NCBI RefSeq assembly: GCF_002095435.2
Contig: NZ_MJEJ02000052.1
Span: 186,001 to 250,000 of the forward strand
Reading direction: 5' to 3'
From: Williamsia sp. 1138
GTDB taxonomy: Bacteria; Actinomycetota; Actinomycetes; Mycobacteriales; Mycobacteriaceae
Length of the DNA stretch: 64,000 bases
Shown here: positions 40,574 through 50,053 of the stretch, piece by piece
Layout of the letters: each line of letters starts with the position of its first letter
How positions within the stretch are numbered: the first letter of the stretch is position 1
Position numbers and translations under genes: made by a program
Notes under the pieces: model-generated
What the model was told of the DNA's origin: nothing
Databases searched by the model: none
Seen by the model: only the letters and a program-made list of their open reading frames with translations

Positions 40574-41235
40574 CCACGACTCTGCCCGCACTCGAAGACC
40601 TGGGAAACGCCGCTACCGAACTCGAGGGTCTGACACGGATCGAAACCCACGATCGCCACCAGGCGACGCCGATCATCCTGGACATGCTGCGATCGGTGTA
40701 CCCGCACGATCAGGTGTTCGGAGAGTTCTGCCCGGTGCAGGCGTTTGTCGACGCGCCACCGCGTGAGGTCTACGACTGGCTCGCAGACACCCGTTCGCTC
40801 GAGGAATGGACCTACAGCCTGCGAGGATTCACGCCGACATCAGATCCTGGCTTGTGGATCGCCAAGGATCGTCTCGGCGACAACACCGACTGTTACACGC
40901 GTACGGACGCCAATCCCGAAGCGATGACTGTCGACTACCACTGCGCGTGGGATCAGGGTGAGCACCTCTGGATGATCTATCTGATGAGGGTGGTCGACGC
41001 GCAGGTGGTGCTGAACAAGCCGGGCTCAGTTGTGCTGTGGAACAACTGCAAACACCCCTTCTACGACGACAACGCCTACCCCGACACCGCCCCACCCGAG
41101 CGACCGGTGTGGGTCGGTGACTTCTGGGACATGTTCTCGGCGGGACATCAGCTGGAGATGAACAACCTCAAGGCCATCGCCGAATATCGCCATCGCAACG
41201 GCCTGCCCGTCAAGCCCGAATGGATGACCCGATGA
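40570..41235 (+). CDS. START/SRPBCC-like protein of the ThDP-KAS operon
   Basis: This 221-residue protein has a central helix-grip pattern (EFCPVQAFVDAPPREVYDWLADTRSLEEWTYSLRGFTP...) and long aromatic-rich C-terminal strands (HLWMIYLMRVVDAQVVLNKPGSVVLWNNCKHPFY). Such domains hold hydrophobic ligands or act as cyclases/aromatases in polyketide pathways. The position between the ThDP enzyme and the KAS III-like enzyme suggests it binds or cyclises the pathway intermediate. It overlaps both neighbours by 4 bp. I do not recognise a closer family. Confidence 0.7.
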   Translation: MTTTLPALEDLGNAATELEGLTRIETHDRHQATPIILDMLRSVYPHDQVFGEFCPVQAFVDAPPREVYDWLADTRSLEEWTYSLRGFTPTSDPGLWIAKDRLGDNTDCYTRTDANPEAMTVDYHCAWDQGEHLWMIYLMRVVDAQVVLNKPGSVVLWNNCKHPFYDDNAYPDTAPPERPVWVGDFWDMFSAGHQLEMNNLKAIAEYRHRNGLPVKPEWMTR

Positions 41236-42263
41236 GCGCCCCGGACCCGACAGCACCGACCATCTCGCTGATCGACGTGGCGAGTTACCTGCCCGAGAAC
41301 CGGGTCCCGGCGGAGTACTTTGCGCAGTTCGCCGAATCCGACGATTTGGCAGGCAATCTCATGTTCCGGGCCCCGAAGTTCCGGCACCACGCCGCGCCGG
41401 ACGAGACGTCGACCGACATGATCGAACGGGCGATGATGCCCCTGCTCGACCGTCACGGAAGCGAGATGCTCGACGATGTCGACATCCTCATCACCCACAG
41501 CCAACTGCCCGAACTGCCCGTCGTGGGTTGTGGTGGCGAGGTCGCGCATCGGCTCGGGATCAAACCGGAGACAGTCATCGATGTCCACAACGGAGGTTGT
41601 GCATCCTTCATCCACATGATGAAGCTGGCGCAGCAGCTGATGATCGCATCGGGTGCACGAAAAGCTTTGATAGTAAACGCGCAGAACAGTGCCGGCCAGG
41701 TGTTCGTACAGGATCAGGTCCGGGGTAAGCCGCAGGCGGCGATCCCCGGTGATGGTGCGAGCGTGGGATTGCTCGAACTGTCCGGTTCGTCACCCGTTCT
41801 CGCGGTCACTTGCCGCACCTACGGCGAATACGCCGGTGACATGACGTCGGTCTCGACGCCGCAGCGGAAGTACTGGGAGGCCGGACCCGGTCAGATCCAC
41901 GTCGGCTTCACCGAGGCGAAGATCTCGAAGGTGCTCGCCCGGGGCAATCGTCTGGTGCCCGAGGTCGCCTACGACGTCGCCGACAAGATCGGCGTGCGTC
42001 CGTCGGAGCTGGACTGGTTCATCACCAACCAGCCCAATCGAATCTTCTTGCGCAATTGGCGCGATGCCATGGAGCTCCCCGAAACGCGACATCCGGACAC
42101 GTTCGAAGAATGCGGCAATCTCTTCGGGGTCGGTGTGCCGTTGACCCTGGACACCGCGGTCTCCGACGGCCGGATTCAGTCCGGTGACATCGTCATGATG
42201 GCGGCATTCGCCCACGCCGGTGACTTTGCCGGTGCGACCGCAGTGCGGTGGGGTGGACGATGA
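41232..42263 (+). CDS. KAS III-like (3-oxoacyl-ACP synthase III family) enzyme, atypical active site
   Basis: This 343-residue thiolase-fold protein keeps the nucleophile Cys123 in VHNGGCASFIHMM and the late Asn296 in EECGNLFGVG. The position of the catalytic His (the HQAN segment in FabH) reads NQPN here, with Asn266 in place of His. FabH-type enzymes need Cys-His-Asn for decarboxylative condensation, so a changed reaction, such as acyl transfer, is plausible. It overlaps both neighbours by 4 bp and belongs to the ThDP-START-KAS-aminotransferase operon. No acyl carrier protein is nearby, so acyl-CoA is the likely donor. Confidence 0.82.
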   Translation: MSAPDPTAPTISLIDVASYLPENRVPAEYFAQFAESDDLAGNLMFRAPKFRHHAAPDETSTDMIERAMMPLLDRHGSEMLDDVDILITHSQLPELPVVGCGGEVAHRLGIKPETVIDVHNGGCASFIHMMKLAQQLMIASGARKALIVNAQNSAGQVFVQDQVRGKPQAAIPGDGASVGLLELSGSSPVLAVTCRTYGEYAGDMTSVSTPQRKYWEAGPGQIHVGFTEAKISKVLARGNRLVPEVAYDVADKIGVRPSELDWFITNQPNRIFLRNWRDAMELPETRHPDTFEECGNLFGVGVPLTLDTAVSDGRIQSGDIVMMAAFAHAGDFAGATAVRWGGR

Positions 42264-43264
42264 CGGATCTGATTCCGTTGCATCTCAACGAGAGCCCGTA
42301 TCCGCCGCTGCCCAGCGTCGCATCGGCGCTGCAGGGATGGATCAACGAGGCCAACCGCTATCCCGAGTTCCTTCCGAATGCGCTGCGTTCGGTGGTCGCC
42401 GACTTCGTCGGTGTCGGCTCTGATCGGGTGAGCATGGGTGCCGGCGCCACGGGGCTGGCCTACCAAGTGCTGCAGGCATTCTGCGGACCGGGTGAGCGGT
42501 TTCTCACGTCGACCCCTACCTTCGACGGGTATCCGATCCTGGCGGATCTGGCGGGTGTCGGTGTCGACGCAGTGCGGTTGCGTCCCGATGGCGGCACGGA
42601 TCTGCCTGCGATGGCTGCGGCGATCGGCGCCCGGACCCGAGTCATCGTGCTGTGCTCACCGCACAATCCCACGGGATCGGTGATCGGTGAGGACGAACTG
42701 CACCGGTTCCTGCAGCAGGTCGGTGAAGAGCGGATCGTGGTCCTGGACCAAGCCTATTTCGAGTTCGCCGACAGCGGCCCCGACATCCATCGACTGCTCC
42801 GGTGTTACCCGAACCTGCTGATCCTGCGTACTTTCTCGAAGGCCCACGGGTTGGCGGCCCTGCGGGCGGGATACGCGATCGGTGCCGCGTCCACGATCGA
42901 GCGGGTACGTCATTACGAGGTGCCGTTCGGGATCGGATCGGCGGCCGGAGTCGCGGTGCCGGTGGCGCTGGCCGCGACGGACGAATTGGCGACCCGGGTT
43001 CATGCGGTTCGTACCGAACGGACCCGGTTACAGGCGGCGTTGGTGGACCTCGGGATCGAGACCCTGCCGAGCCAGGCCAACCATGTGTTCGTCCGTACTG
43101 TGGTGCCGGTGGATCTGGCATCGGTACTGCGCGGTGGTGGGGTCGCCGCGAAGGTCTACGGCGGCGCCGAGGGCCTGACGGGGGTACGGATCACCGTCGC
43201 GGACCGGGCAGCCACCGATTCGGTGGTCAGAGCCCTGTCGCTGGTCCGCGAGATGAGCGCCTGA
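42260..43264 (+). CDS. PLP-dependent class I/II aminotransferase (HisC-like)
   Basis: This 334-residue fold-type I aminotransferase has LHLNESPYPPLPSV at the N-terminus, SPHNPTG (Asn136), DQAYFEF and the PLP Lys194 in RTFSKAHGLAALRAGY. It resembles histidinol-phosphate/aromatic aminotransferases in length and motifs but is not in a his operon. It is last in the four-gene operon and starts in an ATGA overlap. A role in aminating the keto product made by the ThDP and KAS-like enzymes is inferred. Confidence 0.86.
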   Translation: MTDLIPLHLNESPYPPLPSVASALQGWINEANRYPEFLPNALRSVVADFVGVGSDRVSMGAGATGLAYQVLQAFCGPGERFLTSTPTFDGYPILADLAGVGVDAVRLRPDGGTDLPAMAAAIGARTRVIVLCSPHNPTGSVIGEDELHRFLQQVGEERIVVLDQAYFEFADSGPDIHRLLRCYPNLLILRTFSKAHGLAALRAGYAIGAASTIERVRHYEVPFGIGSAAGVAVPVALAATDELATRVHAVRTERTRLQAALVDLGIETLPSQANHVFVRTVVPVDLASVLRGGGVAAKVYGGAEGLTGVRITVADRAATDSVVRALSLVREMSA

Positions 43265-43307
43265 CACCGCACGGTCGACGGGGACGGGCGGGTGTTGGGC
43301 GAGCCGA

Positions 43308-43982
43308 TCAGCCGGTCGGCGAGACCGAATCCGACGGTGCGCCCGACGTCGGGGCCGGTGAACCATCCGACCAGACGACCGGCGCGGACTTGTAGTCGAA
43401 CTGCTCGTCACCGGTGTCCGCCCAGTAGATGACCCGGGTCAGCTGGGTATCCGGGTCTGCCAGCGCCACAAGGCAGGTGGCGTAGGACTGGCCTTTGGCG
43501 AGGGTCTCCGGTGGCGGGGTGGCCTGGCAGCCCGCGACGTTGTCCGGTGGGGTGAGGGTGAGTGCGGGCGTCACCCCGTCTGCGCTGCCCGCGAAGCCCG
43601 CGACCGACAGCGCGTTGCGTTGCCGGTCCACGGCTTGTGTGACGGTGAGATGGATGAAGAAAGGGTCGCCGCCGTGGGTGAACGAGTCTGGTAGGTCTGT
43701 GCCGGCGGGTTCGATCCCGGTGACCGTGAAGCCGGAGAGCTGCTGGCCAGGCCGGAATGCGTCCGAGGGCAGCAGCGCGGTGTCCGACCACAACAGCGCT
43801 TCGCCGGGTTCGGTCAATGCGAGCGGCCCGGCCGGGAGGGTGACGTTCGCCGAGGTCGGCACCGTCACGCTGGGGGTGGTCCGAGTCGATTCGTCCGAGT
43901 CGCCACCGTTCGAACACGCGGCCACGGTCGTCAACAGCGCCGCTGCCACCACAGCAGATGCCACGCCATTTCGCACAGTCAT
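43308..43982 (-). CDS. Putative lipoprotein of unknown function
   Basis: This protein of about 224 residues has a lipoprotein signal (TVRNGVASAVVAAALLTTVAACSNGG), a Ser/Thr/Pro-rich linker and a beta-rich extracytoplasmic part with two cysteines (GCQATPP and YATCLVA) that could form a disulfide. I recognise no family. The ATG at 43982 places the signal at the N-terminus. It faces the aminotransferase gene tail to tail with a 43-bp gap and is divergent from the next gene. Confidence 0.75.
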   Translation of the reverse strand: MTVRNGVASAVVAAALLTTVAACSNGGDSDESTRTTPSVTVPTSANVTLPAGPLALTEPGEALLWSDTALLPSDAFRPGQQLSGFTVTGIEPAGTDLPDSFTHGGDPFFIHLTVTQAVDRQRNALSVAGFAGSADGVTPALTLTPPDNVAGCQATPPPETLAKGQSYATCLVALADPDTQLTRVIYWADTGDEQFDYKSAPVVWSDGSPAPTSGAPSDSVSPTG

Positions 43983-44034
43983 CTCGTGATCGTATGTGGT
44001 CGACGCCGTTCCGGGGCGACGTAGGGTGTGCACC

Positions 44035-44568
44035 ATGGGAAATCAACAGGACGAGGTGTACGGGCGCGGAGCTTTCCAGCTCTACGGCAGCGAACTGCAG
44101 GTGAAGATCAGCGACCTGCTGGCCGACGTCTTCGGGCGCGACGACATCACCTGCTGGGCCGGCGACTGGCGCGGAATCCTGTACTTCACCCTCGATGACG
44201 AGGACGGCGTCGACCCGCAGCAGATCTTCGGTTTCGATCCTTCCACCGGCGACAGCGGAGAGCTCGCGACCCTGCCCGAGTTGATGGCGGCCATCGACCG
44301 CGGAGACATCGCCGACGCGGTCGACGGGACCGGGTTCGCGACATGGCTGGCCGAGACGGGAAACACCGAACTGGCCGTGGCGACCTGCGCGCCGACGGTC
44401 GAACTCGAGTTCATCGGCGGTTCACCGGATGAACGGGTCACCGAACCTCGCGATGTCGTGACCCACGTGGCCCTGGCCGCCGTGATCATGGGTCGGCTGC
44501 AAGCCCTCGACGTCCAGCCCGGGGACCCGATCCCGGACGAACTGTTCGACCGATCACGCTGGGAATGA
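44035..44568 (+). CDS. Conserved protein of unknown function
   Basis: This 177-residue acidic, soluble protein begins MGNQQDEVYGRGAFQLYGSELQVKISDLLADVFGRDDITCWAGDWRGILYFTLDD. It has no signal or membrane segment. The layout loosely recalls SUKH/DUF1851-type proteins (a short strand, then FG and a W-R-G turn followed by strands), but I cannot support that assignment. It ends 3 bp before the convergent MscS gene. Confidence 0.72.
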   Translation: MGNQQDEVYGRGAFQLYGSELQVKISDLLADVFGRDDITCWAGDWRGILYFTLDDEDGVDPQQIFGFDPSTGDSGELATLPELMAAIDRGDIADAVDGTGFATWLAETGNTELAVATCAPTVELEFIGGSPDERVTEPRDVVTHVALAAVIMGRLQALDVQPGDPIPDELFDRSRWE

Positions 44569-44571
44569 GGT

Positions 44572-45528
44572 CTATTCGCTGCCCTCGGCGACCTTGACCA
44601 GCGTCGACGGTCCCATCTCGCGGCCCGTCGGATACGGCATCCGAATACCGTTCGTCTCGTACGCCGCCAGGATCTGCTTACGGATCCGTCGCTGTAGAGC
44701 CCACTGCGCATTGGGGCGGGTCTTGAGGAGGATCCGCAAGGTGACCATGTCGGCGGAGATCTCCTGCACACCCAGCATCTCAGGGACACCGAGCACATCC
44801 TTGGCGACGGCATCGTCGGCCACCGCGTCCTCCGCGGCCTCGAGCGCCACCCGTTGAGCCCGCTCGAGATCGACGTTGTGCGCGACGGGGACCTCGATCC
44901 TGGCGACGGCGTAGTCCTGGCTCATGTTGCCGACCCGGACGATCTCGCCGTTGCGGACGTACCAGAGGGTGCCGTCGATGTCTCGCACGGTGGTCACGCG
45001 GAGGCCGACTGTCTCGACCTCGCCGACGGCCTCACCGAGGTCGACGATGTCGCCGACACCGTATTGGTCCTCGAGCAACATGAACACGCCGGAGACAAAG
45101 TCTTTCACCAGGTTCTGGGCACCGAAACCGATCGCCAGACCGACGAGGCCCGCCGACGCGAGGAACGGCGCGATGTTGACCTGCAGCACACTCAGGCAGG
45201 TCAAGACGACCCAGACGAGGATCAGGATCGATGCGGTGGACTTGAGCACCGAGCCGATGGTCTCGGCACGTTGCTGCCGACGTTCGATCACCTGCGGGTC
45301 TCGTAGGGCCTTGGGGCTGCGGTCACGCAGGTGACGCAGCAACGCCGGCTTCTTGCCCTCCTCACCCGATCCTGCGGCCGGTCGCCTGGTCGCGCGGTTG
45401 ATGACCCGATGAGCGACATACCGGGCGATCAGTCCGACAGCGACATAGATCACAATCCTGATCGGGTTCTCGATGAGCCAAAGACGGTTGGTATCAGTCC
45501 ATTCGAATGCGACTGCGGTAACACTCAT
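44572..45528 (-). CDS. MscS-family mechanosensitive channel
   Basis: This 318-residue protein has an N-terminal helix, a linker with a conserved RRQQRAETIGSVLKSTASILILVW segment, the pore helix region (PFLASAGLVGLAIGFGAQNLVKDFVSGVFMLLEDQYGVGDIVDLG) that defines MscS channels, and a cytoplasmic beta/alpha domain. It would open under membrane tension to release solutes during hypo-osmotic shock. The ATG at 45528 is the natural start. It stands alone. Confidence 0.92.
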   Translation of the reverse strand: MSVTAVAFEWTDTNRLWLIENPIRIVIYVAVGLIARYVAHRVINRATRRPAAGSGEEGKKPALLRHLRDRSPKALRDPQVIERRQQRAETIGSVLKSTASILILVWVVLTCLSVLQVNIAPFLASAGLVGLAIGFGAQNLVKDFVSGVFMLLEDQYGVGDIVDLGEAVGEVETVGLRVTTVRDIDGTLWYVRNGEIVRVGNMSQDYAVARIEVPVAHNVDLERAQRVALEAAEDAVADDAVAKDVLGVPEMLGVQEISADMVTLRILLKTRPNAQWALQRRIRKQILAAYETNGIRMPYPTGREMGPSTLVKVAEGSE

Positions 45529-45579
45529 GGCCCCGACGTTACGGATTTGTTGTCATCTGTCCAGCCGCGGTGGGTTCAT

Positions 45580-46902
45580 TCACCAGTGATCGGCGGTCAG
45601 ATCCCAGTGTCCGAGAACCTTGTTGATCAATTCGCGAAGGTCTGCGTGATGTGCAACGGTGGGGTCCGGCACGCCGATGCAGATGGTCACATCACCGCCC
45701 GCCGTGGCGGCCCATCCGGAAACCGAGCACCGGGTCTGTGTGCTCCCCGAGGCGCTCAGATGGGGATGCACCGATCGAGCGGCGATGGCCCGGCCCCGAT
45801 GTCCGGAGAGCATGGTGAGCAAACCGTCCAGATCGCCCATGTTCGATGCCAGACCGTCCCGCGATCCGGGGTCGGGAACCAGTGCGTGGGCGGCGCGGTG
45901 GCCGATGACCCCGAGCACTTCTTCGGGCATGCCTGCGGGCGGCCCCATCCCGCGGCCTGCCCCTGCGTCTGTGAACGCGGCGCGTGCACGCTCGCGCAAC
46001 AGCGGCAGGTCACGACATTCGTCGATCGACGCGACATCGATGGACGCGGCGGTGATCGTGTTCGCGCCCTCGCCGCCCTGCGACACCGGCACCGCCAGTT
46101 GCGCGGGCCCTGATCCACGGATCTGCAGGACGAGTTCCCCGATGAGCGCCGTGAACAACGTATTGGTGGTGCCGCCGTGGCGCCGGGCCGAGGCGTTCCA
46201 GGTGGCGGCGTCGACAGAGAAGATCGCCGTCGGCTCCCGCCACTCCGAAGAGCCAGGGGGTTTCGATGGTCGCGGTGATACCGGCCTGCGGGCGGCAGCG
46301 AACAGTTCGGCACGATGCGCCGGGTCGCGCACTCCCCGGGCGATACTGCGGCCCACCCCTCCGACTGCGATCCGGAGCTGGGACAACGCATCCCGCGCAT
46401 CGTCACCGAAGGTCGGCAGCGCTGGGACCGGCATGGCGGCGCCGGCCTCGTCCACGGCCATCGCCGCGGCGCGGATCAGGGATTCGGCGTCGGCCACCAC
46501 GTGCGAGCACAGCAGGGACACGACCGAGCCCCCGGTCTCCAGGCGTGCGAGCGACAGCTCCCACACCGGTCCTCGAGCGATGTCCAGATCGGTGTCACCG
46601 CGGGCATCAGCCCACGCGGTGATCGTCCCCGACGCCAGCGGTTCGGGTTCGACGTACACGGGATTCAGGACAACGCCGCCGGCAAAATGGTTGCGGGCGG
46701 GCCAGATCCGGCGCCGGACCACTCTTCTGGTCAAGGGTCCGGCCGCCAGGGTGCGGTGGGGCAGTTCCAGATCTGCCGCGGTCAACGTCGCATCGAACCG
46801 CCAAAGTCCCTGCATGGCGATGGGTATGCCCATCCCATGATGGGTCCGCCAGAAGATGTCGTCCGCGACACCCAGGCGGCTGACCCCGGCGGCGGAACTC
46901 AC
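45580..46902 (-). CDS. Condensation/wax-ester-synthase-like acyltransferase
   Basis: This protein of about 440 residues resembles the WS/DGAT and Pap acyltransferase/condensation superfamily: [30 protein letters not shown], a [13 protein letters not shown] segment that fits an HxxxD catalytic motif with only the second His kept, and late [20 protein letters not shown]. It probably transfers an acyl group from a CoA or carrier to an alcohol. The GTG at 46902 overlaps the pgi stop by 4 bp, so it is translated after pgi. The missing first His of HHxxxDG is worth noting. Confidence 0.7.
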   Translation of the reverse strand: MSSAAGVSRLGVADDIFWRTHHGMGIPIAMQGLWRFDATLTAADLELPHRTLAAGPLTRRVVRRRIWPARNHFAGGVVLNPVYVEPEPLASGTITAWADARGDTDLDIARGPVWELSLARLETGGSVVSLLCSHVVADAESLIRAAAMAVDEAGAAMPVPALPTFGDDARDALSQLRIAVGGVGRSIARGVRDPAHRAELFAAARRPVSPRPSKPPGSSEWREPTAIFSVDAATWNASARRHGGTTNTLFTALIGELVLQIRGSGPAQLAVPVSQGGEGANTITAASIDVASIDECRDLPLLRERARAAFTDAGAGRGMGPPAGMPEEVLGVIGHRAAHALVPDPGSRDGLASNMGDLDGLLTMLSGHRGRAIAARSVHPHLSASGSTQTRCSVSGWAATAGGDVTICIGVPDPTVAHHADLRELINKVLGHWDLTADHW

Positions 46903-48581
46903 GCGCTGCGGCCCCGGTACGTCCGGTACCAGCGAACCAGCGAGTCGGTGGACGAGTCGTCGTGCGTCTCGGGCGATTCGTCCTCCGTGATCACCTTGAG
47001 GAGCTCGGACGCCTGCTTCTTGCCGAGCTCCACGCCCCATTGGTCGAAGCTGTTGATGCCCCAGATCGCGCCTTCGACGAACACCTGATGCTCGTAGAGT
47101 GCGATCAACTGACCCACCACCGACGGGGTCAGCTTGGGGGCCAAGATCGACGTCGACGGCCGGTTACCTGGCATCACCTTGTGTGCCACCACATGTGGAT
47201 CGACACCCTCGGCGGCGACCTCGTCGGCGGTCTTGCCGAATGCGAGCACCTTGGTCTGGGCGAAGAAGTTGCTCATCAGCAAATCGTGCATGCTGCCCGT
47301 GCCATCGGCTGTAGGGAGATCATCGGTGGGCTCGGCGAACCCGATGAAGTCGGCGGGAACCATCCGGGTGCCCTGATGCAGCAGCTGGTAGAACGCATGC
47401 TGACCGTTGGTACCGGGCTCGCCCCAGAAGATCTCACCGGTGTCGGTGGTGACGTGATGACCATGGGTGTCAACGGATTTGCCGTTCGACTCCATGGTGA
47501 GTTGCTGCAGGTACGCCGCAAACCTGGACAGATCGTTGGAGTAGGGGAGCACCACCCGGGATGCGGTGTCCCAGAAGTTCGAGTACCAGAGGCCGATCAG
47601 GCCGAGGATCACCGGCGCGTTCTGATGCAGTGGCGCGGTGCGGAAATGCCGGTCGACGATGTTGAACCCGTCCAGGAAGTCGGCGAAGGCCTCCTTTCCG
47701 ATGGCCGCCATCACCGACAGCCCGATCGCGGAGTCCACCGAGTAACGGCCGCCCACCCAATCCCAGAAGCCGAACATGTTGGCGGTGTCGATGCCGAACT
47801 CCGACACCTTTTCGGCGTTGGTGCTGACCGCGACAAAGTGTTTCGCCACCGCGTCGTCGCCTGCCCCGAGCTTGTCGAGCAGCCACCGGCGCGCAGCCGA
47901 CGCGTTGGTCAGCGTCTCGAGCGTGGTGAACGTCTTCGAGGCGATGATGAACAGCGTCGTCTCGGCGTCGAGGTCGGCGAGGGTGGAGACGAGATCGGCG
48001 GGGTCGACGTTCGAGACGAAGCGACAGCGGATGTCGGTGTCGGCGTAGTGCCGCAGGGCCTGGTACACCATCACCGGTCCGAGGTCGGAACCGCCGATAC
48101 CGATGTTGACGACGGTCTTGATCGACTTGCCGGTATGGCCTTTCCACTCTCCGGACCGCAGCTTGTCGGTGAAGGCGCCCATCGCATCGAGGACCTCGTG
48201 CACATCGTGCACCACGTCCTGGCCGTCGACCTTCAACGTCGCGTCACGGGGAAGGCGCAGCGCGGTGTGCAGCACGGCACGGTCCTCGGAGGTGTTGATG
48301 TGCTCGCCCCAGAACATGGCGTCGCGTTTCTCGGCGAGGCCGACCTCGCGGGCCAGCCCCAGCAGCAGTTCGATGGTCTCGCGCAGGACCCGATGCTTGG
48401 AGTAGTCGATGTGGAGGTCTCCGACGTCGATCGTGAGTTCGGCCCCCCGCTTGGGATCGACGGCGAAGATCTCGCGAAGGTGCATCGCGTAGACGTGCGG
48501 TTGGTGTGCGGACAGTTCCTGCCAGGCGTGGGAGCCGGTGAGGTCGAACTCCCGGGTTGACTCGCTCGGACCGCTGCTCAT
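46899..48581 (-). CDS. pgi: Glucose-6-phosphate isomerase
   Basis: This protein of about 560 residues has the phosphoglucose isomerase signatures [53 protein letters not shown] and the C-terminal [15 protein letters not shown]. It interconverts glucose-6-phosphate and fructose-6-phosphate. The ATG at 48581 (MSSGPSEST) has an AAGGGG site 10 nt upstream; an ATG at 48599 is also in frame. It corresponds in position to Rv0946c relative to chorismate mutase, uvrD1 and sucCD further right. Confidence 0.96.
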   Translation of the reverse strand: MSSGPSESTREFDLTGSHAWQELSAHQPHVYAMHLREIFAVDPKRGAELTIDVGDLHIDYSKHRVLRETIELLLGLAREVGLAEKRDAMFWGEHINTSEDRAVLHTALRLPRDATLKVDGQDVVHDVHEVLDAMGAFTDKLRSGEWKGHTGKSIKTVVNIGIGGSDLGPVMVYQALRHYADTDIRCRFVSNVDPADLVSTLADLDAETTLFIIASKTFTTLETLTNASAARRWLLDKLGAGDDAVAKHFVAVSTNAEKVSEFGIDTANMFGFWDWVGGRYSVDSAIGLSVMAAIGKEAFADFLDGFNIVDRHFRTAPLHQNAPVILGLIGLWYSNFWDTASRVVLPYSNDLSRFAAYLQQLTMESNGKSVDTHGHHVTTDTGEIFWGEPGTNGQHAFYQLLHQGTRMVPADFIGFAEPTDDLPTADGTGSMHDLLMSNFFAQTKVLAFGKTADEVAAEGVDPHVVAHKVMPGNRPSTSILAPKLTPSVVGQLIALYEHQVFVEGAIWGINSFDQWGVELGKKQASELLKVITEDESPETHDDSSTDSLVRWYRTYRGRSA

Positions 48582-48716
48582 GTCGACAGACCCCTTCATC
48601 GGTTGCAGATTGCCAAATCTGCACTTGGTGACCTTGAGTATCAGCCTAGTCAGGCTTGGGGTCGTACTTGTACCCGAGCGACATAACCGGTCGAACGACT
48701 TCGGGTTTCCTATCCC

Positions 48717-49586
48717 TCAGGCGGCCAGCGCGTGTCCGGTCGCGGGCACCCGGCCGACCCGGACCACGTCGGAATCGGAGGTGTCGATACGAGCGGCGAG
48801 GCCCTGGGCAGCGAGCCAGCGAGCCGCGGCGGCGGGATCGACATGAGATCTGAGGCCGGCGGCTTGAGCCAGGGCGGCTGATTCGGCCACGACGCTCACG
48901 CACTCGAGGAAGCTCTGCGGCGGGACGTCGTCGGGCGCCACCGGCAAGCTGCGGTAGTCCGCTGCCGTGACCCGGGCGACGGCCAGACCCGCGCCGAGCG
49001 GGTGTTCCATCCCGAGGGCTCCGCAATCCCAACCGTCTGCCGGTGCGGGACCCGCGGTCGCGGCAAGGTCACCGACCCGGACCAGCACTCCGCAGCCAAG
49101 AAGCTCGGCGAGGTGAGTGCTGGCCTGGTCGGCCAGCAATGCCCGGGCGGTGGCGAGCAGTTCGAGCCGGACCTCGTTCGGCACGGTCACCGTTCCGCGC
49201 CCGATCTGCACGCGATGCCACACGGGTATCGGAGAACTGACGGCCGAGGTCATGCCCGCCGACGAGACGGAGAACGTCAGACCCGGCAGGTAGCGGTAGT
49301 CCGGTGTGCCCGAGCGCCGCACCGCCCGTGTCGCACCATCGGTGAGGTCCTCGAAGAAGAGTGCCTCGATGATGAGTTGATCGAGGAGCGAGGACACCAT
49401 CACCGGCCGCCCGGCGGCATTGTCGAGCGCGAACACCTCGGCGGACGGCCGGGCGCGGTTCACGGTGCGATCGAGTCGCTCGGCGAGCGCGCTCACGTGG
49501 TCGACCGCACGGCCGTGGTGGTCGGGCGCGGTGACCGACACCGCAATATCGGTGTCGAGACCGAAAAGCGCAGTAGTGGCGATCAT
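48717..49586 (-). CDS. Degenerate ApbE-like protein
   Basis: This 289-residue protein starts ATTALFGLDTDIAVSVTAPDHHGRAVDHVSALAERLDRTVNRARPSAEVFALDNAAGRPVMVSSLLDQLIIEALFFEDLTDGATRAV. It follows the N-terminal ApbE pattern (ALGT, the arginine-rich R-F-R-P-x-S-E-V turn, N-x-x-A-G, then T-D-G-x-x). The catalytic loop DxGGxxKGxAxD and the C-terminal ADxxST motif are not found, so flavin transfer is unlikely. It follows the gene for a Ca2+-repeat protein on the same strand. The ATG at 49586 has GAGG upstream. The function is unknown; flavin or nucleotide binding without catalysis is possible. Confidence 0.6.
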   Translation of the reverse strand: MIATTALFGLDTDIAVSVTAPDHHGRAVDHVSALAERLDRTVNRARPSAEVFALDNAAGRPVMVSSLLDQLIIEALFFEDLTDGATRAVRRSGTPDYRYLPGLTFSVSSAGMTSAVSSPIPVWHRVQIGRGTVTVPNEVRLELLATARALLADQASTHLAELLGCGVLVRVGDLAATAGPAPADGWDCGALGMEHPLGAGLAVARVTAADYRSLPVAPDDVPPQSFLECVSVVAESAALAQAAGLRSHVDPAAAARWLAAQGLAARIDTSDSDVVRVGRVPATGHALAA

Positions 49587-49694
49587 CGTCGTACCTCTTC
49601 GTCCGGGTTGTCTTCTCTTGGTGTCTTCCACTGTGAGCGTTGAACCTGGTAAGGGGCTGTGAGTAGGGGATGAGCAGCCTGGTGAAATGCCCGA

Positions 49695-49726
49695 ATCCGG
49701 GCCACCTCGAGGGAGGTGGCCCGGAT
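49695..49726. terminator. Perfect 14-bp hairpin downstream of the Asp-rich repeat gene
   Basis: ATCCGGGCCACCTC (49695-49708) and its exact complement (49713-49726) enclose a GAGG loop, 10 bp after the stop of the Asp-rich gene on the minus strand and about 110 bp before the ApbE-like start. It may end or attenuate transcription between the two genes. No T-tract is visible. Confidence 0.75.
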
Positions 49727-49736
49727 GGGGTGCGCG

Positions 49737-49955
49737 CTATGCGGAGATCGAGATGTCGTAGACCCCGTCGTAGTCGACGTCGGAGACGTACTCGTCGACG
49801 TAGCCGTCGTAGTCGGTGTCGACCTCGGCCTCGTCGGCGATCCCGTCGGCGTTGGTGTCCCATTCGGTGACGTCGACATATCCATCGCCGTTGGTGTCGG
49901 TGACGATGGTGTCGACGATGCCGTCTGCATTGGTGTCGAAGTACTGGGTCTCCAT
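49737..49955 (-). CDS. Asp-rich protein of five 13-residue putative Ca2+-binding repeats
   Basis: This 72-residue acidic protein consists of METQYF followed by five exact 13-residue units: DTNADGIVDTIVT, DTNGDGYVDVTEW, DTNADGIADEAEV, DTDYDGYVDEYVS and DVDYDGVYDISIS. Each carries D-x-[ND]-x-D-G-x-x-D, the loop of EF-hand-like, dockerin and thrombospondin type-3 repeats, so Ca2+ binding is predicted. No signal peptide is visible. An AGAGAAG site precedes the ATG at 49955. It lies upstream of a degenerate ApbE-like gene on the same strand. I do not recognise a characterised family of this exact build. Confidence 0.78.
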   Translation of the reverse strand: METQYFDTNADGIVDTIVTDTNGDGYVDVTEWDTNADGIADEAEVDTDYDGYVDEYVSDVDYDGVYDISISA

Positions 49956-50053
49956 GGGCTTCTCTTTCTCGCGTAGTGGGTGATGCTGTCCTGCAGCTTG
50001 TTCGCTGCATTTCGGAGATAAGAGATCGGCGGTCGACGAAATGTTCCCGCGAG

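Noticed and set aside
44035-44568. Assignment as a T6SS immunity or SUKH protein
   Set aside because: Only loose resemblance in the N-terminal half, and no toxin or secretion gene nearby.
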